A DNA stretch of 30,270 nucleotides, from contig JBCBSS010000096.1 in the NCBI GenBank assembly GCA_039819065.1, positions 1-30,270 of the forward strand, given 5' to 3'. A model generated the notes under the pieces. It was not told the origin of the DNA and ran no database searches. It saw only the letters and a program-made list of their open reading frames with translations. Shown piece by piece: positions 6,718-14,650 of the stretch. The stretch is from JBCBSS01 sp039819065. Lineage in GTDB: Bacteria > Bacteroidota > Bacteroidia > Cytophagales > Cyclobacteriaceae. Each line of letters opens with the position of its first letter. Position 1 is the first letter of the stretch. The translations under genes and the position numbers were made by a program.

Positions 6718-7828
6718 CGTTGTTTTGACCATTGAGATGTAAAGGTAATTGGATTTCTACGCTCACACCCGATTCTACATTATTGAGGCGAATAGCGCCT
6801 GACTCTCCATAAAGTTGCCTTATACGTTCTACCGTATTAGTTAGACCGATACCCTTGATATCTTCAATGCTCCAATTCTTGGGTAAGTGTGGTCCTTCAT
6901 TTTCTACCTTAAGCAACATACCGCTATTGACCCTACTACCCTTGATCGATAACCGTTTGGCTGAAACCTGCTTGGACAATCCATGGCGAATGGCGTTTTC
7001 TACAATAGGCTGTAGCAGTAGGTTGGGAACCTTAGCATCATATAGTACCTCATCTACTTCCAATTCTATCTCCAGTTTATCCTTGAAGCGGGTTTTCTCA
7101 ATATCGAGATAAATGTTAAGCAAAGAAAGCTCGTCTTTCAGCGTTACCTCTTGCTTACCAATGTCCAGCAAAGACACCCTGAGCAGATCGCTCAATCCGG
7201 CCAACATTTTTACTGCTTCTTTCTTCTCCTCATGCCGTACCAAGCTGGAAATAGTGTTGAGCGTATTGAATAGAAAATGGGGATGTAATTGCATTTTGAG
7301 GTTTTTCAATTGCGATTGCACCAATTGACTTTCTAGTTGCAGGTTACTCAATTCACGAGCCTTGTAGTTCTTGTAGAAATCGAAATACCTTCCAATACCG
7401 ATAATGATCCAGTATAGGATCAAATACCAATGGAAAAGGTTGGTAAACAGCGCAAAGTAGATCTGATCAAAAGTAGCCCTATTGAATGGAGTGCCACTTA
7501 ACCCCATGAAAACAGTAACATACAAAGCCAGGTAGCCTAATACCAGCAATGCACTGATTGGCAAATGAGCAATTATATAAAGGTACCAATGCTTTCCAGC
7601 GATGGGCAACTTCTGCCCCAGGAAGAATATGAATGGGGTGATGAAGCCCCATACGTACCATATCAATGCTTGTACGTAGAATGTTTGCAACCAACCACTG
7701 ACTCCCTTGGTATCGGTTTTAATGAACAACTGTGTGGCCGTAAGTGCGGCAATAACGGTCAGTAAGGAGAAAATGATCACCCACTTTCTGCCGTCGAGGT
7801 TTTTGATGATGCGGAATATGTTGTTCAT
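6710..7828 (-). CDS. LytS-type sensor histidine kinase
   Basis: A 372-residue inner-membrane kinase. Four hydrophobic segments at about residues 16-36, 48-70, 82-108 and 124-146 form the sensor. A coiled-coil linker rich in Gln and Leu (about 155-180) follows. The His_kinase domain has the phospho-acceptor box LHPHFLFNTLNTIS (His184 expected), then PNLLLQPIVENAIRHGL (N box) and GIGLTNTVERI (G box). There is no extracytoplasmic sensor domain, so the membrane segments themselves probably sense. It overlaps the response regulator gene, making a two-gene minus-strand operon. Confidence 0.92.
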   Translation of the reverse strand: MNNIFRIIKNLDGRKWVIIFSLLTVIAALTATQLFIKTDTKGVSGWLQTFYVQALIWYVWGFITPFIFFLGQKLPIAGKHWYLYIIAHLPISALLVLGYLALYVTVFMGLSGTPFNRATFDQIYFALFTNLFHWYLILYWIIIGIGRYFDFYKNYKARELSNLQLESQLVQSQLKNLKMQLHPHFLFNTLNTISSLVRHEEKKEAVKMLAGLSDLLRVSLLDIGKQEVTLKDELSLLNIYLDIEKTRFKDKLEIELEVDEVLYDAKVPNLLLQPIVENAIRHGLSKQVSAKRLSIKGSRVNSGMLLKVENEGPHLPKNWSIEDIKGIGLTNTVERIRQLYGESGAIRLNNVESGVSVEIQLPLHLNGQNNDE

Positions 7829-7847
7829 AATGAAAAGTGAAGAGGTC

Positions 7848-7970
7848 GCTTCAAAAGATAATCATTTCTGTGTAAGTCGGTTAATAACTTGTGGAACTGC
7901 GTTGATGCCGTCATTCCACGATGCTCGAGGTACGAGAGCATTCGGGGAATCTCTCAATGCAGTGATCATT
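7848..7970. repeat. Intergenic GTCATTCC-type repeat, partial copy
   Basis: Contains GAGGTCGCTTCAAAAG (compare GAGGTCGTCTCAAAAG at 18704), then GTCATTCC, a hairpin ATGCTC...GAGCAT (7921-7941), then CGGGGAATCTCTC. Similar in plan to 18704-18829 and 27833-27945, with the right half degraded. Confidence 0.5.
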
Positions 7971-7981
7971 AATGCTAAAGT

Positions 7982-8005
7982 GAGGTTAGTGAAGACACTA
8001 ACCTC
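7982..8005. repeat. Perfect 10/4/10 hairpin
   Basis: GAGGTTAGTG, loop AAGA, CACTAACCTC. It lies downstream of the minus-strand gene ending at 8044, next to a second hairpin at 8011-8035. No T-run follows on the minus strand. Confidence 0.6.
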
Positions 8006-8010
8006 GGCCA

Positions 8011-8035
8011 GGAGATCATGACAACCATGACCTCC
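8011..8035. repeat. Near-perfect 10/5/10 hairpin
   Basis: GGAGATCATG, loop ACAAC, CATGACCTCC; 9 of 10 pairs. Begins 9 bp beyond the stop of the minus-strand NTF2-like gene and may stabilise its 3' end. Confidence 0.55.
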
Positions 8036-8043
8036 CTGTTTGC

Positions 8044-8478
8044 TCACCCCTGCTTCTGTACCGTAGTGGTAATGGTCATGATCTTCCATTCACCTTCTAA
8101 TTTAAACAACGTAAGGTGGTATTGAAAAGCCAGGCCACCACCAACGGCTTTTAGTTTGACCATGGCGGCATTCTCCCCGGTCATTTCTACTTGATCGAAA
8201 GTAACCGGTCTGTCGTGTCCACCCAGTTTTTTAGCCCTGATCTGCTCGATGTATTGCTCGGCATTGCTTTTCATGACCTTAGGGCCGAAAAGAACGAATT
8301 GCATGGCTTCGGGGTACAGAGTCGATGCAAGCATGTCGGCATCCTGCACATCTGCTGCTTTCACGAATTTTGACGCTATTTTTTTTACGTCTTTTTCATT
8401 GTCTGTCATTTTGAATGCGAATAAAGTCACCAGCAAAAAGCTGATCAATACGATAACACTTAGTTTGCTTTGTAACAT
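8044..8478 (-). CDS. Secreted NTF2-like (lumazine-binding-like) protein
   Basis: A 144-residue protein. Residues 1-23 form a signal peptide or single anchor (SVIVLISFLLVTLFAF). The rest matches a cone-shaped NTF2/SnoaL-like fold: helix DVKKIASKFVKAADVQDADM, LASTLYPEAMQFVLFGPK, IEQIRAKKLGG, then three strands ending LFKLEGEWKIMTITTTVQ. Members of this fold bind small ligands or serve as helper domains; no catalytic residues can be assigned. It lies upstream of the kinase operon in the same direction, 215 bp away with hairpins between, so probably a separate transcript. Confidence 0.75.
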   Translation of the reverse strand: MLQSKLSVIVLISFLLVTLFAFKMTDNEKDVKKIASKFVKAADVQDADMLASTLYPEAMQFVLFGPKVMKSNAEQYIEQIRAKKLGGHDRPVTFDQVEMTGENAAMVKLKAVGGGLAFQYHLTLFKLEGEWKIMTITTTVQKQG

Positions 8479-8664
8479 GATTGAAAATGGTTAATGATGA
8501 ATCGTTGATTTACATGTCGATTTTACGCCCCTTTCATCTCGTAATCCATTGTTTTGGAGCCAATAGGGTCAACAGCGTTGCGAATCGGAATCATGTAGTT
8601 GTGAGGTACTTCACGTTCCAAGGTGCTTTTAATCGTTCCAGAATTGTCTTAGCTTCATATTACT

Positions 8665-9723
8665 ATGGGTCAGGAATCTAAATCAATCAGCAGGCGTAGG
8701 TGGGGTATCATCAAATTCTATGTGATAGGATGGACGCTGTCATTCATTTTTCTATACATCGTAAGAGGGGTAGGTACGACCGAAAATGGTGCCTTGCAGT
8801 TTGGTCTTGTCGATAGCATGATCATCTCATTGACTCTGGGGCCTATCTTTGGCGCTGTTTCCGGATATGCACAGATCTTGATGGAAGAGCGTATCTACAA
8901 GCGCATCTCTATTCAAAGGCTGCTCATTCTTCGGCTTGTTTATGCCACCCTGTTTCTGGTATTACTTACCATATGCGCCTATGGAATCTATCAACTTTAC
9001 TTCGGGACGAATATCGACTTGATCACTTTTGCCTTTGATGACGGTAGCTTTGCCATTTACTTCTATGTGCTGATGGTAGACCTCTTCATGGCCACTGTCC
9101 GGCAGGTCAATTTGATGCTAGGAGATAATAACCTGGGGAGGTTGTTGCGTGGAGATTTCTATACTCCACGTGAAGAGGAGCGTATTTTCATGTTCCTCGA
9201 TTTGCAATCGTCAACACAACTGGCTGAAAAACTGGGGCATGTGAAATACAGTACACTCATTCAGGATTGTTTCAATGACTTGGCTGTGGTGGTGCAAAAT
9301 GAAGCGCAAATCTATCAATACGTCGGGGATGAAGTCGTTTTAACGTGGCCAATTGAAGCGGGTTTGAGAAACCACAATTGCATAAAGGCTTATTTCAATT
9401 TCATGCAGCAGCTTTCTTCCAAAGAATCGTATTATCAGGAAAATTATGATTGCTTGCCTTTCTTCAAAGCGGGTATGAATTTAGGAGTGGTCACCATTAC
9501 CGAAGTAGGCAAGTACAAGAAGGAAATTGCCTATCATGGTGATACAGTCAACACGGCCGCCAGAATACAAGGTAAATGCAACGAACTAGGGGAGCCGCTA
9601 CTCATATCAGCCTTTCTAAAGGACAAGTTAGGCCAGAATGAATGGCGGTTCGGGAGGCATGGAAACATCTCCCTCAAAGGTAAAGAACAGCAGGTGCCTA
9701 TCTATTCTGTTTCGGTGAATTAA
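8665..9723 (+). CDS. Membrane-bound class III adenylate/guanylate cyclase
   Basis: A 352-residue cyclase. Four membrane segments at about 13-33, 52-72, 86-111 and 129-147 are followed by a cytoplasmic cyclase domain (about 172-352). The two metal-binding aspartates are Asp179 (FLDLQSST) and Asp222 (YVGDEVVLTW). Lys268 (FKAGMNLG) and Asp293 (YHGDTVN) fit the adenine-specifying pair, and Asn296/Arg300 (VNTAARI) the transition-state residues. An active homodimeric adenylate cyclase is therefore likely, producing cAMP from ATP. The start is an ATG at 8665, divergent from the NTF2-like gene with a 186-bp gap. A Crp/Fnr-family regulator at 19522 is a possible but unproven effector. Confidence 0.9.
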   Translation: MGQESKSISRRRWGIIKFYVIGWTLSFIFLYIVRGVGTTENGALQFGLVDSMIISLTLGPIFGAVSGYAQILMEERIYKRISIQRLLILRLVYATLFLVLLTICAYGIYQLYFGTNIDLITFAFDDGSFAIYFYVLMVDLFMATVRQVNLMLGDNNLGRLLRGDFYTPREEERIFMFLDLQSSTQLAEKLGHVKYSTLIQDCFNDLAVVVQNEAQIYQYVGDEVVLTWPIEAGLRNHNCIKAYFNFMQQLSSKESYYQENYDCLPFFKAGMNLGVVTITEVGKYKKEIAYHGDTVNTAARIQGKCNELGEPLLISAFLKDKLGQNEWRFGRHGNISLKGKEQQVPIYSVSVN

Positions 9724-9929
9724 AACCTTCAATTATTAGTGTAAGTGCAAGAACATTCCGCAGCAAGTATGCATTAGTAGGTTGTGTAGAAAAAAGTATT
9801 CTAGTCAAACCTTAGTTGGTTAACGGAACTTCAATTAAACGCATAAAAAACCGCAGGAATTTACAAACGAATTAAAAGTATAATCCCTTAAATTGGCTCT
9901 GAAATAAACCCATAATCCACTTTTTCACC

Positions 9930-12689
9930 ATGAAAACTCTCAAGCTGGTAAAAAACAAACTCGGCAAACCTTATTTTGACCTTGAATTCTTACTGAAGGC
10001 GTTAAAAGAAATTCTAGTAGAAAATGGCGAGGAAGAGATCGCCAGGGAGATTCCGCTCATCAATGACACCTCGCTGGAAAGCATGAAGGGATTCACCGCC
10101 AAGCATGTACAGTTATACAGCATTATATTCCAATTGATCAACACGGTTGAGATCAATGCAGCAGTACAGGGTAGAAGGGCTGATGAAGATATTGATCTGA
10201 CCGACATCAATGGGTTGTGGGGGAACAGCTTTCTCAAACTAAAAAAGGCAGGCTTTAAACCGGATCAGATTGTAAAAGCTTTACAAGAAATATACCTGGC
10301 TCCTGTATTGACAGCCCACCCAACTGAAGCCAAACGAACCACGGTACTTGAGCACCACCGCGAGTTGTACGTTCAATTGGTACAGCGCGAGAATTCTATG
10401 TTCAGCAACTATGAGCAGATGAATATCCGCGAGAACATCAAAATGACGCTCTACAAACTCTGGAAAACAGGGGAGATATTCATAGAAAAGCCAGATATAA
10501 CTTCTGAACTGCGCAACATACTGCATTACTTTCTCAATGTTTTCCCGGAGCTTATTCCGATACTTGATAGAAGGATGTTGCAAGCCTGGAAGCAGGTGGG
10601 TTTCGACACAGAAGCTATACATAAGAAATTTGCCTATCCAAATATCAAATTCGGCAACTGGGTAGGAGGGGATAGGGACGGCCATCCGTTGGTGACGAAA
10701 GATATTACCCAGAATACGCTGAATCAGCTGAGGCTTCATGCCTTTATTGTATTAAGAAGGCAGCTTTTGAAGTTACTCAAAGCGCTTAGCTTCGCTCTGC
10801 CTTTCGAAAAAGCACCAAAGCCTCTCCGTACTAGAATGACCGAAATGCTGGAAGATCTGGGGGATGCTGGTCAAGCCGCTTTTGATAGAAATAAAGATGA
10901 AGCATTCAGGCAATTCATTAACCTCATATTAGCTAAGCTGCCTTTAGCAGTGGCCAGAGGGCACGCTACTTCACTGCATGAACATGAAGGAGCATATATC
11001 CAGTCTCAGGAGTTGATCAGCGATCTGGAAATTCTTAAAAAATCATTGCTGAGCTACGGGGCTAAATGCTTTGCTTTTGATGAATTAACCAACGTCATCC
11101 GGGCTGCTTCGATCTTTGGCTTCCATCTGGCTGAAATTGACATTCGCCAGAATAGTGCTTTCCATGACAAGGCCATCACCCAGTTGATGAATGAAGCTGG
11201 CCTACCAGGAGATCAATATCCGGAAGCCACTGAAGAATGGCGTCTGGACATCATCAACTCAGAACTTGAAGTGCGTAGACCATTTGCCCATCCGAAAAGC
11301 GAAATTGGCGAAAATGCCAAAGCGGTCTTGGATGTGTATAGGGTGGTAGAAAAACACATCAGCAAATATGGAACTGAGGGAATAGGCTATTTTATCGTTA
11401 GTATGACGAGAAGTCTGTCTGACCTATTGGGTGTTTATTTGCTGGCGCGCGAGTCAGGATTGACAAAATCAACCGATCAGGGTATTGTATCTATGGTACC
11501 GGCTGTGCCATTGCTAGAAACCATAGAAGACTTGCAGAACGGCCCCGAAATACTAGATCAGTTTCTTTCTCATCCGTTCACCAAAAGAACGCTCAAATAC
11601 ATCCAGGCTCAGAAGGGACTACCCATGCCGGCTCAGTTGGTGATGGTCGGCTACAGCGATAGTAATAAGGATGGTGGTATCATTGCTAGCCAGTGGTACC
11701 TATCCAAAGCGCAGCATGAATTACAGGAGGTAGGAAAGAAACATGGTGTACAAATCCAATTCTTCCATGGCAAGGGAGGCTCCATTAGTAGGGGAGCAGG
11801 ACCAACCCATTATTTCGTGAATGCACTACCTACCAAATCTTTACAAGGCGGTATTAGAATCACGGAGCAAGGTGAAACCATAGAAAGAAAATACGCCAAC
11901 CGAATCAATGCTGCTTACAACCTAGAGTTGTTGGCTGCTTCCAGCTTATCAAAAAGCTTGCTTGATAGCAAGTCAAAAGATAATGTTCATAATTCTACAT
12001 TTGCCGAGGTACTTTCGTGGATGGCGGCAGAAAGCAATAAGACTTACAAGGCTTTGCTTCACGAAGAAGGATTTATTCCATTCTTCCGACAAGCCACTCC
12101 AATTGATGCCATCGAGAATAGCAAGATAGGCTCCCGGCCATCAAGAAGAACTGGCGCTACCAGCCTTAGTGATCTCCGAGCCATTCCGTGGGTATTTGCA
12201 TGGACACAATGTCGCTATAATATCACGTCATGGTATGGCGTAGGTTCCACGCTGGAAAAGATGAAGAGCGAGCATCCGGATTACTACAAAGCCCTTCAGA
12301 AGAAGATGAAGAGTGATCCATTTGTAAGGTATCTTTTCACCAACATCGATACAAGCCTGGCTGCAACGGATGAGGATATCATGGGACTCTATGCTGACAT
12401 GGTAGAAGATAAGTCGATCCGGGAAAAGTTTTCGAAACTCTTCGCTGATGAATTGACGCTCACAAGAAACAATATGAGGGAGTTGCTACCTCAGTCTTTT
12501 GAAGAGCGTAGGACGCACCATTATTATTCAAATATCCTGAGGGCGTCATTGATGTCGGACTTGCACCATAAGCAAATTTACTTGCTCAAAAAATGGCGTA
12601 AAGCCAAGGATAAGGACAAAAATGCCATCCTTACTGAGCTATTGATGACTATCAATGCATTGGCTGGTGGCCTGGGACATACTGGGTAG
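9930..12689 (+). CDS. ppc: Phosphoenolpyruvate carboxylase
   Basis: 919 residues, full length for bacterial PEPC. It converts PEP and bicarbonate to oxaloacetate to refill the TCA cycle. The catalytic His130 is in VLTAHPTEAKRTT, GYSDSNKDGG is at 574-583, and the mobile-loop region FHGKGGSISRGAGP starts at 611. ITEQGETIERKYA is also present, and the C-terminus ends GHTG, close to the usual NTG end. Start MKTLKLVKNK at an ATG, with no strong Shine-Dalgarno. The stop lies only 14 bp from the stop of the convergent anti-sigma-like gene, with no room for a normal terminator. Nothing suggests loss of function. Confidence 0.97.
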   Translation: MKTLKLVKNKLGKPYFDLEFLLKALKEILVENGEEEIAREIPLINDTSLESMKGFTAKHVQLYSIIFQLINTVEINAAVQGRRADEDIDLTDINGLWGNSFLKLKKAGFKPDQIVKALQEIYLAPVLTAHPTEAKRTTVLEHHRELYVQLVQRENSMFSNYEQMNIRENIKMTLYKLWKTGEIFIEKPDITSELRNILHYFLNVFPELIPILDRRMLQAWKQVGFDTEAIHKKFAYPNIKFGNWVGGDRDGHPLVTKDITQNTLNQLRLHAFIVLRRQLLKLLKALSFALPFEKAPKPLRTRMTEMLEDLGDAGQAAFDRNKDEAFRQFINLILAKLPLAVARGHATSLHEHEGAYIQSQELISDLEILKKSLLSYGAKCFAFDELTNVIRAASIFGFHLAEIDIRQNSAFHDKAITQLMNEAGLPGDQYPEATEEWRLDIINSELEVRRPFAHPKSEIGENAKAVLDVYRVVEKHISKYGTEGIGYFIVSMTRSLSDLLGVYLLARESGLTKSTDQGIVSMVPAVPLLETIEDLQNGPEILDQFLSHPFTKRTLKYIQAQKGLPMPAQLVMVGYSDSNKDGGIIASQWYLSKAQHELQEVGKKHGVQIQFFHGKGGSISRGAGPTHYFVNALPTKSLQGGIRITEQGETIERKYANRINAAYNLELLAASSLSKSLLDSKSKDNVHNSTFAEVLSWMAAESNKTYKALLHEEGFIPFFRQATPIDAIENSKIGSRPSRRTGATSLSDLRAIPWVFAWTQCRYNITSWYGVGSTLEKMKSEHPDYYKALQKKMKSDPFVRYLFTNIDTSLAATDEDIMGLYADMVEDKSIREKFSKLFADELTLTRNNMRELLPQSFEERRTHHYYSNILRASLMSDLHHKQIYLLKKWRKAKDKDKNAILTELLMTINALAGGLGHTG

Positions 12690-12703
12690 AGAATTTGAAA
12701 TGG

Positions 12704-13432
12704 TCAGGGATTTATTTGATTGATTAGAGACTGGGCTTCTTCATGGTTGTATTCGCCTGGGGCAATGCGGCTGAAGTAACTAATAGCTTTATCAGTCAAT
12801 CCTTCTTTAAGGTAAGCCAGTGCGAGATACCAGTTGATCTGTTCTCGGTATTTTTCATTACCTGATAGTTTTGATGTAAATATGGCGATGGCCTCCTTGC
12901 TTTGGTGCTGGGACAAATGTGCTATAGCGATATAGAAATCAGCATCTTGTCGTGTTTCAGGCGGGACCTCCGCTGAACTTAAAATCCTGATAGCATCACT
13001 AAAACGATTTTCGTCATAGGCCGTAAAGCCATCTTTCCATGCTGCTGTCTGATCTGACTGGCGTAGTGTTATGTAATTGGGGAATGGTTCAAAATAGCTT
13101 GCGTATAGATCTTCTGAGGATGTGGTTGTGGGTATAATGAAAAATCTAACTACTAAAATCAAAGCTATTCCTGCTGCAATAGCAGATACATACGGCCATA
13201 TTCTGAAGGTGCGCTGCTCTTGCTCGTTTTCACCGAATAACTCCTCATGCATGGCGTCAAGCTCATTGGCCATGCTTTTACTTTCGGCTGCACGAATCAA
13301 CAGCCTAACATCTTCCATGTCCTGACGCAATTGTTCATCACGCGTGAGCGACACTTCGAATTCAAGTTTTTCCTGATCTGGCATCAGATCCAGTACATAC
13401 CTTTCAATTTGATCGTAGTGCTCCTCGTTCAT
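12704..13432 (-). CDS. Anti-sigma-like membrane protein with C-terminal TPRs
   Basis: 242 residues. The N-terminal 50 residues (HYDQIERYVLDLMPDQEKLE and on to RDEQLRQDMEDVRLLI) look like the short cytoplasmic anchor found in Bacteroidota anti-sigma factors. One membrane helix lies at about 77-100. The C-terminal half (128-242) should be periplasmic and holds about three TPR-like helical pairs (AWKDGFTAYDENRFSDAIRI, DFYIAIAHLSQHQSKEAIAI, WYLALAYLKEGLTDKAISYF). It follows the sigma gene by 7 bp. Most likely it holds the sigma factor inactive until the periplasmic TPR part receives a signal; the zinc-binding anti-sigma motif is absent. It is next to a second TPR protein (14626) of the opposite operon. 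Confidence 0.8.
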   Translation of the reverse strand: MNEEHYDQIERYVLDLMPDQEKLEFEVSLTRDEQLRQDMEDVRLLIRAAESKSMANELDAMHEELFGENEQEQRTFRIWPYVSAIAAGIALILVVRFFIIPTTTSSEDLYASYFEPFPNYITLRQSDQTAAWKDGFTAYDENRFSDAIRILSSAEVPPETRQDADFYIAIAHLSQHQSKEAIAIFTSKLSGNEKYREQINWYLALAYLKEGLTDKAISYFSRIAPGEYNHEEAQSLINQINP

Positions 13433-13439
13433 TGTCCTA

Positions 13440-14009
13440 TTAGAAAGTATCTGGTTTGATGCCTTTTTCCTTGAAGAGTTTCAGTAATGCCTTCATACAC
13501 CTATACTTTTTATTCTTTGCGGCCTGAACGCTACCAAGATTAAAGTTACGCTGAATAACTTCAAGAGATTGGTTTTCATAGTAGAAATGCTTGATTATCT
13601 TCTGACAATCTGATGGTAGGTCTTCGATAATGGCCCTTATTACCTTCTCCTTTGATATAATGTCCCAATCAACATCAATAGACATATTGCCCACTTCTTC
13701 GCCCAACTCGGTTTCAAGATTGTAAGCTGGCTTTCTGAATATTTGATGCCAAAGGTTCCTTGCTATGGCAATAATGTAGGTATCAATGCTAGAATCTGCT
13801 CTAAACTGTTCGTTCGTTACTTTTCTGTGGAATACGATCATCGCTTCTTGAAAAACATCTTTAGCTTCGTCCTCATTACCACCTCGTTGAAGAATGATCC
13901 CACGGACTTTTTCGTAATTCCTCTTATAGATGATTTTGATAGCAGAATGCCCTTCTTTGCCTCCTGACTTCAAATCTTTCAGTAGCCGCTGATCTTCTAA
14001 TTTCTTCAA
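13440..14009 (-). CDS. ECF-type RNA polymerase sigma factor
   Basis: 189 residues. Region 2 spans about 25-95 (NEDEAKDVFQEAMIVFHRKV, then IDTYIIAIARNLWHQIFRKP). Region 4 spans about 125-180 (LPSDCQKIIKHFYYENQSLE, VIQRNFNLGSVQAAKNKKYR followed by CMKAL). It directs RNA polymerase to a small regulon and is probably controlled by the downstream membrane protein. The only sensible start is TTG at 14009: no ATG or GTG lies in frame between it and the upstream stop. AAGAGG just upstream is too close for ideal spacing. It is divergent from the precursor/CHAT operon, which is the obvious candidate target. Confidence 0.88.
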   Translation of the reverse strand: MKKLEDQRLLKDLKSGGKEGHSAIKIIYKRNYEKVRGIILQRGGNEDEAKDVFQEAMIVFHRKVTNEQFRADSSIDTYIIAIARNLWHQIFRKPAYNLETELGEEVGNMSIDVDWDIISKEKVIRAIIEDLPSDCQKIIKHFYYENQSLEVIQRNFNLGSVQAAKNKKYRCMKALLKLFKEKGIKPDTF

Positions 14010-14380
14010 ACCTCTTAATAGTTAACAAATCAATTGTGAATGACTAAAATTGTTTGATCCGTGCAAGCAAATAGCAGCGATTATTAAAAAAGTGCTCAGT
14101 GGACATCAGAAAGAACATAGACCGGGTGCATTTAGACTGATATTGATTCTCTCATGAATGAGATCAATTCACCAATATTCAATCCGATAATATTATGAAT
14201 TTAATATGATGTTAAATGATCACACCAAGGTATTATAAAAAAAAATAAAAATTATTGATGACCTTTTATTTTATAGAGCAACTAAGTGCTGACATGTTAA
14301 CAGGCGGATTCTGAAAAGCCTGTCGCTGACGAGTGAATAAAGAGAGTAGGAACAACAGACTATATAAATATTATAGACCC
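14010..14380. promoter_or_regulatory. Divergent intergenic region, AT-rich
   Basis: A 371-bp region between the sigma gene (TTG at 14009, minus) and the precursor gene (ATG at 14381, plus). 14150-14280 is strongly AT-rich. A small hairpin ACAGGC/GCCTGT lies at 14300-14323. It must contain the promoters of both operons, but I could not pick a convincing Bacteroidota -33/-7 or ECF promoter by eye. Confidence 0.4.
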
Positions 14381-14566
14381 ATGAAAAATAAGAAGTTAGG
14401 CTTAGATGCATTGAAAGTGAAAAGTTTCGTTACATCTTTAAAAGGAGGTGAAGAGAAAACTGTAAAGGGTGGGCACAACTTTACATTTCACCCATGTTTT
14501 GTAAATGATCATACCTATCAACCAGACCTTTGTGAGTTGACGATGATCGCTTGTGACGAGGACTAA
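14381..14566 (+). CDS. Lanthipeptide-like (pinensin-type) RiPP precursor
   Basis: A 61-residue peptide. Residues 1-31 form a leader with LGLDALKVKSFVTSL and a TVKGG end. The LKVKSFVT-type leader plus Gly-Gly matches what I know of Bacteroidota class I (pinensin-type) lanthipeptide precursors. The 30-residue core (from His32) has exactly three Thr and three Cys in alternating order: Thr35...Cys39, Thr45...Cys51, Thr54...Cys58, each Thr preceding a Cys by 4 to 6 positions, as expected for three non-overlapping thioether rings. There is no Ser in the core, and the end is acidic (CDED). I chose the ATG at 14381; a GTG at 14333 would add an atypical 16-residue prefix. No LanB/LanC or exporter gene is in the window. 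The TPR-CHAT protease gene follows 59 bp downstream. Confidence 0.72.
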   Translation: MKNKKLGLDALKVKSFVTSLKGGEEKTVKGGHNFTFHPCFVNDHTYQPDLCELTMIACDED

Positions 14567-14619
14567 TCTCATATATGTCAAAACCATAGCTATAAAAAGC
14601 TTGGTTATTTGATAATTTT

Positions 14620-14650
14620 GCGTGCATGAAAATTTCATGCACGCTTTTCT
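14620..14650 (+). terminator. Terminator hairpin overlapping the next start codon
   Basis: 12-bp perfect stem GCGTGCATGAAA (14620-14631) / TTTCATGCACGC (14633-14644), followed by TTTTCTTAAT. It ends the precursor transcript about 55 bp after its stop. The ATG at 14626-14628 in the left arm is the start codon of the TPR-CHAT gene, so read-through mRNA would have its start codon buried in the stem. Confidence 0.75.

Noticed and set aside
14333..14380. GTG start giving a 77-residue precursor
   Set aside because: The extra 16 residues are unlike a RiPP leader, and the ATG at 14381 begins directly before the leader motif.
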